This document shows, piece by piece, positions 1-8,305 of a stretch of 64,000 bases of DNA. The stretch covers positions 62,001 through 126,000 of the forward strand of contig NZ_JASCIQ010000006.1 in assembly GCF_029968035.1 (NCBI RefSeq), read 5' to 3'. The position numbers and the translations under genes were made by a program. Below the pieces are notes generated by a model. The model was given only the letters and a program-made list of their open reading frames with translations. It was not told the origin of the DNA and did no database searches. The number at the start of each line of letters is the position of its first letter. The first letter of the stretch is position 1. This stretch comes from Streptomyces cavernicola. Lineage in GTDB: Bacteria; Actinomycetota; Actinomycetes; Streptomycetales; Streptomycetaceae.

Positions 1-372
1 AGCCACCGTGCCGCCGCGGCCTGCAAGCAGTACGGCGCCCGCGTACCAGGGATGCTTGGGGGAGGGGCCGAGGAACTTCTCGGCGTCGGCGACGAGTTGG
101 CGCAGCTGGCCGGGGAGCAGCCCGGCGCGCTCCGCGGAGCCGTGGCGGAGCGTGGGGCGGTCCTCGGCGGCAGCGGACCCGGTGGCTCTGGTGACCGCGG
201 TGCCCCCGGTGGCCGCGGCGGCCGGTCCTGCCGGGAAGGGGACGAGGGCGACGGCTCCGCCCAGAGCGAGCAACCCGGCGCCGAATCGCCGCCGAGAGAG
301 TCCCCTGTCATCGGCTACTTCCGAACCGCTCACCCCGTCGGCTCTGTCGACCTCTGTACCGCCGCCGTCCAT
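1..372 (-). CDS. Serine hydrolase (beta-lactamase/EstB-like), N-terminal part
   Basis: Only the first 124 codons lie in the window; the gene continues past the left edge. The protein opens with a hydrophilic n-region, a twin-arginine motif (SRRRF) and a hydrophobic Ala/Gly-rich stretch, so it is probably exported by Tat. After the signal comes the segment HGSAERAGLLPGQLRQL and then LGPSPKHPWYAGAVLLAGR. That is the usual beginning of Streptomyces secreted serine hydrolases of the beta-lactamase/penicillin-binding fold. The catalytic SxxK lies outside the window, so activity cannot be checked. The start ATG at 372 follows a GGGAGGGCCGGG ribosome site. Family assignment comes from the mature N-terminus only. 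Confidence 0.75.
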   Translation of the reverse strand, partial: MDGGGTEVDRADGVSGSEVADDRGLSRRRFGAGLLALGGAVALVPFPAGPAAAATGGTAVTRATGSAAAEDRPTLRHGSAERAGLLPGQLRQLVADAEKFLGPSPKHPWYAGAVLLAGRGGTVA

Positions 373-391
373 CTCCCGGCCCTCCCCGCGT

Positions 392-432
392 GAAAGATTC
401 TTTCGGCCACGTACTCGGCAGATGAAACTTTC
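392..432. promoter_or_regulatory. Palindromes in divergent promoter region
   Basis: Between the serine hydrolase and the nitronate monooxygenase lie GAAAGATTCTTTC (392-404, five-base arms) and GAAACTTTC (424-432). Both have the GAAA-N-TTTC form expected of a dimeric regulator site. RpiR/MurR-type regulators of cell-wall sugar recycling use TGAAA...TTTCA-like sites, which would suit a cell-wall-related serine hydrolase. That link is inference only. Confidence 0.3.
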
Positions 433-548
433 TTGCCGCGCCTGGGCGGTGTCAACCCTGCGAGGCCAAGGCGCCTGCCCCGCAAAGAATCTGACACTGC
501 ATCAGAAAATCTCTTCCGTCGGCCGACGCGCTGCGGCATCCTGCGCGC

Positions 549-1664
549 ATGCAGACGGAGCTGAGCAAGAAACTCGGAGTCGAGCACGCCATCTTCGGCT
601 TCACGCCGTTCCCCGCCGTGGCCGCCGCCATCAGCAGGGCCGGTGGTTTCGGCGTGCTCGGAGCAGTCCGCTACACCGCCCCCGACGACCTCAAACGCGA
701 CCTCGACTGGGTGCACGAGCACACCGACGGCAAGCCCTACGGCCTGGACGTGGTGATGCCCGCCAAGAAGGTCGACGCCAAAGGGGATCAAACACTGACC
801 GAGGCCGACGTCGAGGCGATGATCCCGGCCGAGCACCGGGAGTTCGTGCAGGCCACCCTCGCCAAGCACGGCGTCCCCGAACTCGCCGAGGGCGAGGCCT
901 CCGGCTGGCGCATCACCGGCTGGATGGAACAGGTCGCCCGCAGCCAGCTCGACGTCGCCTTCGACTACCCGATCAAACTCCTCGCCAACGCCCTCGGCTC
1001 ACCGCCCGCCGACGTCATCGAGCGCGCCCACGTCCATGACGTCCTCGTGGCCGCCCTCGCGGGCAGCGCCCGGCACGCCCGCAAGCACGCCGACGCGGGA
1101 ATCGACATCGTCGTCGCGCAGGGCTACGAGGCGGGCGGCCACACCGGCGAGATCGCCTCCATGGTGCTCACGCCGGACGCCGTCGAAGCAGTCGCCCCGC
1201 TGCCCGTCCTCGCCGCGGGCGGCATCGGCAGCGGCGAACAGATCGCCGCCGCACTGGCGTTGGGCGCTCAGGGTGTGTGGACCGGCTCCATATGGCTCAC
1301 CACCACAGAGGCCGAGCTGCACTCCCGCAAGCTCACCGAGAAACTCCTCGCCGCCACCTCGTCCGACACGGTCCGCTCCCGCGCCCTCACCGGCAAGCCC
1401 GCGCGCCAGCTCCGCACGGAGTGGACCGACGCGTGGGACGACCCGGCCGGTCCTGGCCCGTTGCCGATGCCCCTGCAGGGCCTGCTGGTCGCGGAGGCGG
1501 TGTCCCGAATCCAGAAGTACGAGGTGGAGGCGTTGTTGGGGACGCCCGTGGGGCAGATCGTGGGGCGGATGAACGCGGAGCGGAGCGTTCGGGTTGTCTT
1601 CGACGAGTTGACTCGGGGGTTCGAGCGGGCGATTGACCGTGTGAATCGGATTGCCGGCCGATGA
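549..1664 (+). CDS. Nitronate monooxygenase (2-nitropropane dioxygenase family)
   Basis: A 371-residue FMN-dependent TIM-barrel protein of the nitronate monooxygenase family, which oxidises alkyl nitronates such as propionate-3-nitronate to the aldehyde and nitrite. Visible motifs are the N-terminal GGFGVLGAV turn, the FMN phosphate-binding segment VVAQGYEAGGHTG with the conserved His (about residues 193-205), and PVLAAGGIGSG followed by GAQGVWTGSIWL. Length is normal for the class. There is no obvious Shine-Dalgarno sequence before the ATG. It stands alone, divergent from the serine hydrolase. It could equally be one of the related enoyl-reductase-like FMN enzymes whose substrate is unknown. 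Confidence 0.85.
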   Translation: MQTELSKKLGVEHAIFGFTPFPAVAAAISRAGGFGVLGAVRYTAPDDLKRDLDWVHEHTDGKPYGLDVVMPAKKVDAKGDQTLTEADVEAMIPAEHREFVQATLAKHGVPELAEGEASGWRITGWMEQVARSQLDVAFDYPIKLLANALGSPPADVIERAHVHDVLVAALAGSARHARKHADAGIDIVVAQGYEAGGHTGEIASMVLTPDAVEAVAPLPVLAAGGIGSGEQIAAALALGAQGVWTGSIWLTTTEAELHSRKLTEKLLAATSSDTVRSRALTGKPARQLRTEWTDAWDDPAGPGPLPMPLQGLLVAEAVSRIQKYEVEALLGTPVGQIVGRMNAERSVRVVFDELTRGFERAIDRVNRIAGR

Positions 1665-1815
1665 GCGGCTGCCCCACGGGGTTTCGTCGCGGGGTGCGGG
1701 CCGGTGGGGGTTGCTCGCGCAGTTCCCCGCGCCCCTGAAGGCATGCGGCTGCGCCGCGCCTTCTCAGCCACGACGAGACCCGCACCCGGCCAGACACAGA
1801 ACCCCGCAGAAGGGA
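1665..1815. repeat. GC-rich intergenic repeat (Streptomyces type)
   Basis: The spacer contains GCGCAGTTCCCCGCGCCCCTG followed by a palindromic GGCATGCGGCTGCGCCGCGCC stretch. The same module recurs several times in this window (for example near 7650, 22370, 53170 and 59740). It may act as a terminator or be a dispersed repeat; no gene is visible. Confidence 0.5.
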
Positions 1816-1823
1816 TGCCGCAC

Positions 1824-3374
1824 ATGCCCGACAACCCCAACGGCTTCTGGGCGCAGGCAACCGCCGACCCCGACCGCATCGTCCTGCACGCCCCCGACGG
1901 GGAAGCCTGGTCCGCCGCCCGCCTGCACGCCAAGGCCAACCAACTCGTGCACGCCCTCCGCGAGGCCGGCCTCGAAAAGGGCGACGCCTTCGCCGTGGTG
2001 CTCCCCAACGGAGTGGAGTTCTTCACCGCCTACCTCGCCGCCGCCCAGGCCGGCTTCTACCTCGTCCCGGTCAACCACCACCTCGTCGGCCCCGAGATCG
2101 CCTGGATCGTCTCCGACTCCGGCGCCAAGGTGCTCATCGCGCACGAGCGTTTCGCCGACGCCGCCCGCGCCGCCGCCGACGAGGCGCAGCTCCCGGACAG
2201 CCACCGGTACGCGGTCGGCGCGGTCGAAGGATTCCGCCCGTACGGCCAACTCCTCGACGGGCGGCCCGAGTCCGCGCCCGACGACCGGACCCTCGGCTGG
2301 GTCATGAACTACACCTCGGGCACCACGGGCCGGCCCCGGGGCATCCGACGGCCGCTGTCCGGGAAGCTCCCCGAGGAGTCGTACCTCGGCGGGTTCCTCG
2401 GCATCTTCGGCGTCAAGCCCTTCGACGGCAACGTCCACCTCGTCTGCTCGCCGCTCTACCACACGGCCGTACTGCAGTTCGCGGGCGCGTCCCTGCACAT
2501 CGGGCACCCGCTCGTCCTGATGGACAAGTGGACGCCGGAGGAGATGCTGCGCCTCATCGACCGGCACGGCTGCACGCACACACATATGGTCCCCACACAG
2601 TTCCACCGCCTCCTCGCCCTGCCGCAGGAGACCAGGGACCGGTACGACGTGTCGTCGATGCGGCACGCCATCCACGGCGCCGCGCCCTGCCCCGACCATG
2701 TGAAGCGGGCCATGATCGAGTGGTGGGGGAACTGCGTCGAGGAGTACTACGCGGCCAGCGAGGGCGGCGGCGCGTTCGCCACGGCGGAGGACTGGCTGAA
2801 GAAGCCCGGGACCGTCGGCAAGGCCTGGCCGATCAGCGAGCTGGCGGTCTTCGACGACGACGGGAACCGGCTGCCGCCCGGTGAACTCGGCACCGTCTAC
2901 ATGAAGATGAGCACCGGCGGCTTCGCGTACCACAAGGACGAGGGCAAGACCCGGAAGAACCGTATCGGCGACTTCTTCACCGTGGGCGACCTCGGGGTGC
3001 TCGACGAGGACGGCTATCTCTTCCTGCGCGACCGCAAGATCGACATGATCATCTCCGGGGGCGTCAACATCTACCCCGCGGAGATCGAGTCGGTGCTCCT
3101 CGGACACCCCGCCGTCGCCGACGCCGCCGCGTTCGGCATCCCGCACGACGACTGGGGCGAGGAGGTCAAGGCCGTCGTCGAGGCCGCCGAGGGCCACACC
3201 GCGGGGGAGGCGCTCGCCGCCGACGTCCTCGCCCACTGCGAGCAGCGCCTCGCCGGGTACAAGCGGCCGAAGTCCGTGGACTTCATCGCCGCGATGCCCC
3301 GCGACCCCAACGGCAAGCTCTACAAGCGGCGGCTGCGCGAACCGTACTGGGAGGGCCGCGAGCGCGCACTCTGA
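1824..3374 (+). CDS. Acyl-CoA synthetase (FadD4-like AMP-forming ligase)
   Basis: A 516-residue ANL-superfamily ligase that activates a carboxylic acid to its acyl-adenylate and then to the CoA thioester. The P-loop is NYTSGTTGRPRGIRRP, followed by YYAASEGGG and the C-terminal hinge GDLGVLDEDGYLFLRDRKIDMIISGG. The catalytic lysine is in PNGKLYKRRLR near the end. A substrate-pocket motif HGAAPCP is also present. The start at 1824 is preferred to an ATG at 1815 because AGAAGGG sits 9 nt upstream of it. Related proteins are annotated as FadD4 or fatty-acid-CoA ligases. The substrate is not evident. One of four adenylate-forming ligases in the first 18 kb. Confidence 0.88.
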   Translation: MPDNPNGFWAQATADPDRIVLHAPDGEAWSAARLHAKANQLVHALREAGLEKGDAFAVVLPNGVEFFTAYLAAAQAGFYLVPVNHHLVGPEIAWIVSDSGAKVLIAHERFADAARAAADEAQLPDSHRYAVGAVEGFRPYGQLLDGRPESAPDDRTLGWVMNYTSGTTGRPRGIRRPLSGKLPEESYLGGFLGIFGVKPFDGNVHLVCSPLYHTAVLQFAGASLHIGHPLVLMDKWTPEEMLRLIDRHGCTHTHMVPTQFHRLLALPQETRDRYDVSSMRHAIHGAAPCPDHVKRAMIEWWGNCVEEYYAASEGGGAFATAEDWLKKPGTVGKAWPISELAVFDDDGNRLPPGELGTVYMKMSTGGFAYHKDEGKTRKNRIGDFFTVGDLGVLDEDGYLFLRDRKIDMIISGGVNIYPAEIESVLLGHPAVADAAAFGIPHDDWGEEVKAVVEAAEGHTAGEALAADVLAHCEQRLAGYKRPKSVDFIAAMPRDPNGKLYKRRLREPYWEGRERAL

Positions 3375-3508
3375 GCAGCGGCCCCGCACCGGTCCCGTAC
3401 GGCCCGGCACCCCCCGCACCGCACCGGCCTGCACGGCAGTCGCCACGAGCCCGGCGGGTCGGCGCAGTTCGGGCGGCGGAACCGACAGCCGCCTGAGAGC
3501 GTGTGCGC

Positions 3509-4609
3509 ATGGCTTCCCAACCCGGCCCTCTCACCAAGGCGGGCACCGTCGTGGTGCCGCTGCTCGCCCTCGTCGTCCTGGGCCTGACCTGGGGGCGCGA
3601 CCTGCCGGGGTGGCTGGTGGCGCTCGTCGCGGTCCTCCTCGCGGGCGCGGTGCTCTGCGCCGTGCACCACGCGGAGGTGGTCGCGCACAAGGTCGGCGAA
3701 CCCTTCGGCTCCCTGGTGCTCGCCGTCGCGGTGACCGTCATCGAGGTGGCCCTGATCGTCACGCTGATGGCCGACGGCGGGGACAAGAGTGCCTCGCTCG
3801 CCCGGGACACCGTGTTCGCGGCCGTGATGATCACCTGCAACGGCATCGTCGGTCTCGCCCTGCTCGTCGGCGCGTGGCGCGGCGGCGTCGCGCCCTTCAG
3901 CACCGAGGGCACCGTCGCCGCCGTCGCCACCGTGGCGACGCTCGCCACGCTCAGCCTGGTCCTGCCGACGTTCACCACCAGCAAGCCGGGGCCGGAGTTC
4001 ACCGGCGCCCAACTCGCCTTCGCCGCAGTGGTCTCGCTCGCCGTGTACGGGCTCTTCGTAGCCATGCAGACCGTCCGGCACCGCGAGTTCTTCCTGCCCG
4101 TCACCCGCGACGGCGAGGTCCTCGACGAGGACGACCACGCCCACCCGCCGAGCACCAGGGAGACCTTCCTCAGCCTCGGGCTGCTGCTCGTCGCCCTCGT
4201 CGCGGTGGTCGGCGACACCAAGACCATCTCGCCGGTCATCGAGGACGGAGTCGCGGCGGCGGGCCTGCCGCAGGCGTTCGTCGGCGTCGTCATCGCCCTG
4301 ATGGTGCTGCTCCCCGAGACCCTCGCCGCGTACCACTCCGCCCGCCGCGACCGCACCCAGATCAGCCTCAACCTCGCGCACGGCTCCGCGATCGCGAGCA
4401 TCGGCCTCACCATTCCCGCCATCGCCGTCGCCTCCATCTGGATGGACGGACGGCTGCTGCTCGGCCTGGGCGCCACCCACATGGTGATGCTCGCCCTGAC
4501 CGTGGTGGTCAGCGTCCTCACGGTGATCACGGGCCGGGCGACGCTCCTCCAGGGCGGCCTGCACCTGACGCTGTTCGCGTCGTTCGTGTTCCTGGCGATC
4601 AGCCCGTGA
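3509..4609 (+). CDS. Calcium/proton antiporter (ChaA/CaCA family)
   Basis: A 366-residue polytopic membrane protein with about eleven hydrophobic segments. The two inverted alpha-repeat signatures of the cation/Ca2+ exchanger superfamily are visible: HHAEVVAHKVGEPFGSLVLAVAVTVIEV in the first half and MVLLPETLAAYHSARRDRTQISLNLAHGSAIASIG in the second (each quoted here as a region around the acidic Glu). A short acidic loop (DEDDHAHP) lies between the halves. It probably exports Ca2+ or Na+/K+ in exchange for protons at the plasma membrane. A GTG at 3503 is an alternative start. It stands alone downstream of the ligase with a 130-bp gap. Confidence 0.85.
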   Translation: MASQPGPLTKAGTVVVPLLALVVLGLTWGRDLPGWLVALVAVLLAGAVLCAVHHAEVVAHKVGEPFGSLVLAVAVTVIEVALIVTLMADGGDKSASLARDTVFAAVMITCNGIVGLALLVGAWRGGVAPFSTEGTVAAVATVATLATLSLVLPTFTTSKPGPEFTGAQLAFAAVVSLAVYGLFVAMQTVRHREFFLPVTRDGEVLDEDDHAHPPSTRETFLSLGLLLVALVAVVGDTKTISPVIEDGVAAAGLPQAFVGVVIALMVLLPETLAAYHSARRDRTQISLNLAHGSAIASIGLTIPAIAVASIWMDGRLLLGLGATHMVMLALTVVVSVLTVITGRATLLQGGLHLTLFASFVFLAISP

Positions 4610-4736
4610 GGGTGTGGCCCCGGCGGACAGTTCCTGAGGGCGCGGCCCCGGCGGCCAGTTCCTCACCGTGACGGCGGTCGTGCTCCCTCCTCTTCGCGTA
4701 CGTGTCTTCGCGTACGCGCGTACGTACGCGCCCCGT

Positions 4737-5803
4737 TCAGTTCTCGTCCCAGGTGACCGGCAGGGCCCGTACGCCGTAGATGTTGTTCTGCTCGCGCAGC
4801 GGCACCTCGGACGGGTCGACGGCGAGCCGCAGCGTGGGGAAGCGCCGCAGCAGGGCGGGCAGGGCGATCCGCATCTCCACCCGGGCCAGTTGCTGCCCGA
4901 GGCACTGGTGGGCGCCGTGTCCGAACGCCACATGTCCGACGGCCCGGCGGCGCAGGTCGAGCCGGTCGGGCTCGGGGAACCTCGCCGGGTCGCGGTTGGC
5001 GGCCTGGAAGGAGAGCGTGACCGTGTCGCCCGCCCGGATCAGCTGCCCCTCCACCTCGACGTCCTCCAGGGCGGTGCGCACGGCGGGGTCGGCGACCGTG
5101 AGGTAGCGGAGCAGCTCCTCCACGGCCTGGTCCGCGAGCTCGGGTTCGGCGCGCAGGGCGGAGAGCTGGTCGAGGTTGCGCAGGAGCGCGAACGTGCCGA
5201 GGGCGATCATGTTGGCGGTGGTGTCGAGCCCCGCGGCGAGCAACAGGCCGCCCACGCCTGCCAGTTCGTCGTCGCTGAGGTCGGTCTCCGTCAGGTCGCT
5301 GAGCAGGTCGTCGGTCGGCTCGGCCCGTTCGGCGGCGACGAGCTCCTTGACGTACGACTCGATCGCGCCGTGGGCCGCACCCTTGTCCTCGGTGCTCGCC
5401 CGCTGGTCGAAGAGGGTCGTAGCAGGCGGCGGTAGCGGGTGTGGTCAGGGGCGTCCATGCCGGTGAAGTCGCCGGGGGCGGCGGGCGGGATCTCGACGCC
5501 CTCCAAGCCCGGCATCGGCACGTGCAGCAGCTCGTACCGGGCGCTGAACCGGGGGTCGGCCATGATCGCGCGGACCGCTCCGTGGCCGGTCGCGAGCCAG
5601 CCGCGGTGCCCGTCCGGATACCGCATCCGGCGCAGCGGCAACTCCTCGCGCAGGGCGGAGAGTTCGGCCGGCGGGTCGAAGGGGCAGCCGGTGTGGCGGG
5701 CCGTGGGGAACGCGGTCACTTCGGCGGGGGCGGATGCGGGGGTGGACTCGGGTGCCGCGTCTGCATGAGTCGCGGACTCGTGCGTCGCGGACTCGTGCGT
5801 CAT
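4737..5803 (-). pseudogene. Cytochrome P450 pseudogene with internal deletion and frameshift
   Basis: Two P450 fragments lie in different frames of one strand. The N-terminal part (start ATG 5803, good GGAGG site) reads to HTRYRRLL, the usual end of the C-helix region, then goes out of frame near 5415-5424. The next P450 residues, in another frame, are [12 protein letters not shown], followed by the I-helix [14 protein letters not shown], the ExxR motif ELLRYL and the haem loop [10 protein letters not shown]. Normal class I bacterial P450s have about 60-70 residues between those two points (D to F helices). The locus therefore lost roughly 200 bp, with a length not divisible by three. The haem-binding end is intact, but no full-length enzyme can be made. 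The out-of-frame reading of the first part stops near 5291. Confidence 0.85.
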
Positions 5804-5855
5804 GGAGGTCCTCCGTACGACGGGACGGTGGGCCGGCCGATCAGTCGGCCACCGG

Positions 5856-5885
5856 TGACGCCATAGTGGCACACTGATGGCGTCA
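5856..5885. promoter_or_regulatory. Inverted repeat, TetR-like operator candidate
   Basis: TGACGCCAT (5856-5864) and ATGGCGTCA (5877-5885) form perfect 9-bp arms around a 12-bp spacer. The site lies between the P450 pseudogene and the divergent acyl-CoA synthetase. It is a candidate operator for both; no regulator gene is adjacent. Confidence 0.5.
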
Positions 5886-5994
5886 CAAGTGAGGGGGTTG
5901 GCGCATCAGTGGTGCCAGGGGGATCGCGGTGGCGGCTCGCGCGGTGCGCGCCGATGTCTTGACCGCCCGCCGTGCCGAGGCCGAGGATCACGCC

Positions 5995-7539
5995 ATGACG
6001 GAGGATCAGGCCAAGACGGACGTACGAGGCGATGGCGCTGCGCAGGGCGGCGGCGCGCGCGGCAACACGGTCGACGGGATGCTCCGCCGCAGCGCCCGCC
6101 GCACCCCCGACCGGACGGCGCTGAGCTACGCCGACCGCGCCTGGACCTACGCCGAACTCGACGACACGGTCTCCCGGGCCGCCCGAGTGCTGCTCGACCA
6201 GGGCCTGCGCCCCGGCGACCGGGTCGGCGCGTACGGGCACAACTCCGACGCGTACCTCATCGGCTTCCTCGGCTGCGCGCGGGCCGGCCTCGTGCACGTG
6301 CCGGTCAACCACAACCTCACCGGCGGCGACCTCGCGTACATCGTCCGCCAGTCCGGCAGCGCGCTCGTCCTCGCCGACCCCGACCTGATGGGTCAACTCC
6401 CGGACGGTGTACGGACATTGGCGCTGCGCGACGCCGAGGGCGCGCTGTTGTCGCTGCTGCCCGCGGCCCCGCCGTACGACGGTCCGCAGCCGGACGCCGA
6501 GGACCTGGTGCAGCTCCTCTACACCTCCGGCACGACGGCCGACCCCAAGGGCGCGATGATGACGCACCGCGCCCTCGTGCACGAGTACGTCTCCGCGATC
6601 CACAGCCTCGACCTGAGCGAGGCCGACCGGCCCGTGCACTCCCTTCCCCTCTACCACTCGGCGCAGATGCACGTGTTCCTGCTGCCGTATCTCGCGGTCG
6701 GCGCGGAGAACACGATCATCGACGCCCCGCAGCCGCAGCAGATCTTCGACCTGGTCGAAGCGGGCCGCGCGGACAGCCTGTTCGCCCCGCCCACGGTGTG
6801 GATCGCGCTCTCCAACCACCCCGAGTTCGCCGACCGCGACCTGGGCGCGCTCCGCAAGGCGTACTACGGGGCGTCGATCATGCCCGTACCGGTGCTTGAA
6901 CGGCTGCGCGGGCGGCTGCCGGGGCTCGCGTTCTACAACTGCTTCGGGCAGAGCGAGATCGGCCCGCTCGCCACGGTCCTCGGGCCCGACGAGCACGAGG
7001 GCCGGATGGACTCCTGCGGGCGGCCCGTCCTCTTCGTCGAGGCACGGGTCGTGGACGAGGCGGGCAAGCCGGTGCCGGACGGCACGGCCGGTGAAGTGGT
7101 GTACCGCTCACCGCAGTTGTGCGAGGGCTACTGGGACAAGCCCGAGGAGACGGCCGAGGCGTTCCGCGACGGCTGGTTCCACTCCGGCGACCTGGCGGTG
7201 CGGGACGAGGAGGGCTTCTTCACGGTCGTGGACCGGGTCAAGGACGTCATCAACTCGGGCGGAGTCCTCGTCGCCTCACGCCAGGTCGAGGACGCGCTCT
7301 ACACGCACCCGCAGGTCGCCGAGGTCGCGGTGGTGGGGCTGCCGCACGAGCGGTGGATCGAGGCGGTCACGGCGGTGGTGGTGCGGCGCGGGGAGGTCGA
7401 CGAGTCCGAACTCGTCGCTCACGCGCAGGAGTCGCTTGCCGCGTTCAAGGCGCCGAAGCGGGTGGTGTTCGTGGAGGAGCTGCCTCGAAACGCGAGCGGC
7501 AAGATTCTGAAGCGGGAGCTGCGAGACCGGTTGTCGTGA
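5995..7539 (+). CDS. Acyl-CoA synthetase (AMP-forming)
   Basis: A 514-residue ANL ligase. The adenylation P-loop is LYTSGTTADPKGAMMTH, the second motif is YNCFGQSEIGP, the hinge region is SGDLAVRDEEGFFTVVDRVKDVINSGG, and the catalytic Lys is in RNASGKILKRELR. This is the usual layout of fatty- or aryl-acyl-CoA synthetases. The ATG at 5995 is preceded by GAGGATCACGCC and removes a 22-residue unconserved extension. It diverges from the P450 pseudogene across a 30-bp palindrome, so the two may once have been co-regulated, for example for activation and oxidation of a fatty or aromatic acid. Substrate unknown. Confidence 0.88.
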   Translation: MTEDQAKTDVRGDGAAQGGGARGNTVDGMLRRSARRTPDRTALSYADRAWTYAELDDTVSRAARVLLDQGLRPGDRVGAYGHNSDAYLIGFLGCARAGLVHVPVNHNLTGGDLAYIVRQSGSALVLADPDLMGQLPDGVRTLALRDAEGALLSLLPAAPPYDGPQPDAEDLVQLLYTSGTTADPKGAMMTHRALVHEYVSAIHSLDLSEADRPVHSLPLYHSAQMHVFLLPYLAVGAENTIIDAPQPQQIFDLVEAGRADSLFAPPTVWIALSNHPEFADRDLGALRKAYYGASIMPVPVLERLRGRLPGLAFYNCFGQSEIGPLATVLGPDEHEGRMDSCGRPVLFVEARVVDEAGKPVPDGTAGEVVYRSPQLCEGYWDKPEETAEAFRDGWFHSGDLAVRDEEGFFTVVDRVKDVINSGGVLVASRQVEDALYTHPQVAEVAVVGLPHERWIEAVTAVVVRRGEVDESELVAHAQESLAAFKAPKRVVFVEELPRNASGKILKRELRDRLS

Positions 7540-7545
7540 GTTTTG

Positions 7546-7728
7546 GATCCCCTCCCCGCCCCTTCCCGAAAGACTGCCGTCGGCACGGGGGCCAGCCCCC
7601 GGACCCCCGCTCCTCAAACGCCGGAGGGGCTGGTTTTAAGGGGCGCGGGGAACTGCGCGACCAGCCACGACGGCGCAGCAGTCGAAACGCAGCGCCGCAA
7701 GCTTTCGGGAAGGGGTGGGGAGGGGATC
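7546..7728. repeat. Intergenic repeat block bounded by 27-bp inverted repeats
   Basis: The left end (7546-7572, GATCCCCTCCCCGCCCCTTC followed by CCGAAAG) is the reverse complement of the right end (7702-7728) with one mismatch. Inside lie CTCAAACGCCGGAGGGGCTG and GGGGCGCGGGGAACTGCGCG modules seen elsewhere in the window. It occupies the gap between two convergent genes and could fold into long hairpins. It has no coding potential. Confidence 0.6.
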
Positions 7729-7746
7729 AAAAAAGGTGTTGGGCGT

Positions 7747-8268
7747 TCACATGGGGAAGGAGCGCAGGCGGAGCTTCCCGCCCGGCCACGGGGCGTCCTC
7801 GTGGAGCGGCGCCCACATCGTGCGCAGCGGCATCACCACCACGCCCGCGTGCTGCTGGACCAGGACTTCCTCGTCGAGCAGACGCCACCCGAGCCGCCCG
7901 TAGAGCGAAACCAGCGGCGGCCGGCAGAACAGCAGTGCGTGCCGTGGACCCATGGAACGCGCGTGGTCGAGCGCCGCCGCGAGGACCTGCCGGGCCAGAC
8001 CCCGCCCCCGTACGTCCGGGGCGACCGCCACCCCGCCCACGCCGACCAGCTCCGTGTCGACGTCGCCGACCGTCACGGGCAGCCGCAGCAGACCGGCGTG
8101 CGCCACCAGGCTGCCGTCGAGCCTGATCCCGAAGTGGACCTCCTTGGGCAGCCACGCCAGACCGGTGTGCGCGACGCCGAACGGGTCGTCGCCGTCGCCG
8201 AGGATCTCGACCTGCTCGGCGCGTGAGTACGAGGGCAGCTGAACTGCCTGCAAAGGCGGGGTAGTCAT
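7747..8268 (-). CDS. GNAT-family N-acetyltransferase
   Basis: A 173-residue protein with the acetyl-CoA pyrophosphate-binding motif VAPDVRGRGLARQVL (around residues 81-95) and the downstream SLYGRLGWRLLDEE strand-helix typical of GNAT enzymes. It should transfer an acetyl group from acetyl-CoA to an amine; the acceptor is unknown. It lies 37 bp downstream of the PaaK-like ligase on the same strand and may be co-transcribed with it. The start ATG at 8268 has a weak GAGG four bases upstream. Confidence 0.8.
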   Translation of the reverse strand: MTTPPLQAVQLPSYSRAEQVEILGDGDDPFGVAHTGLAWLPKEVHFGIRLDGSLVAHAGLLRLPVTVGDVDTELVGVGGVAVAPDVRGRGLARQVLAAALDHARSMGPRHALLFCRPPLVSLYGRLGWRLLDEEVLVQQHAGVVVMPLRTMWAPLHEDAPWPGGKLRLRSFPM

Positions 8269-8305
8269 GACCTCATGGTCGCGTAGTGGTCGTGTACGGA
8301 TGCAC

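Noticed and set aside
1764..3446. 560-codon minus-strand frame opposite the first acyl-CoA synthetase
   Set aside because: Mirror frame of a clear ANL ligase; no recognisable motifs or ribosome site.
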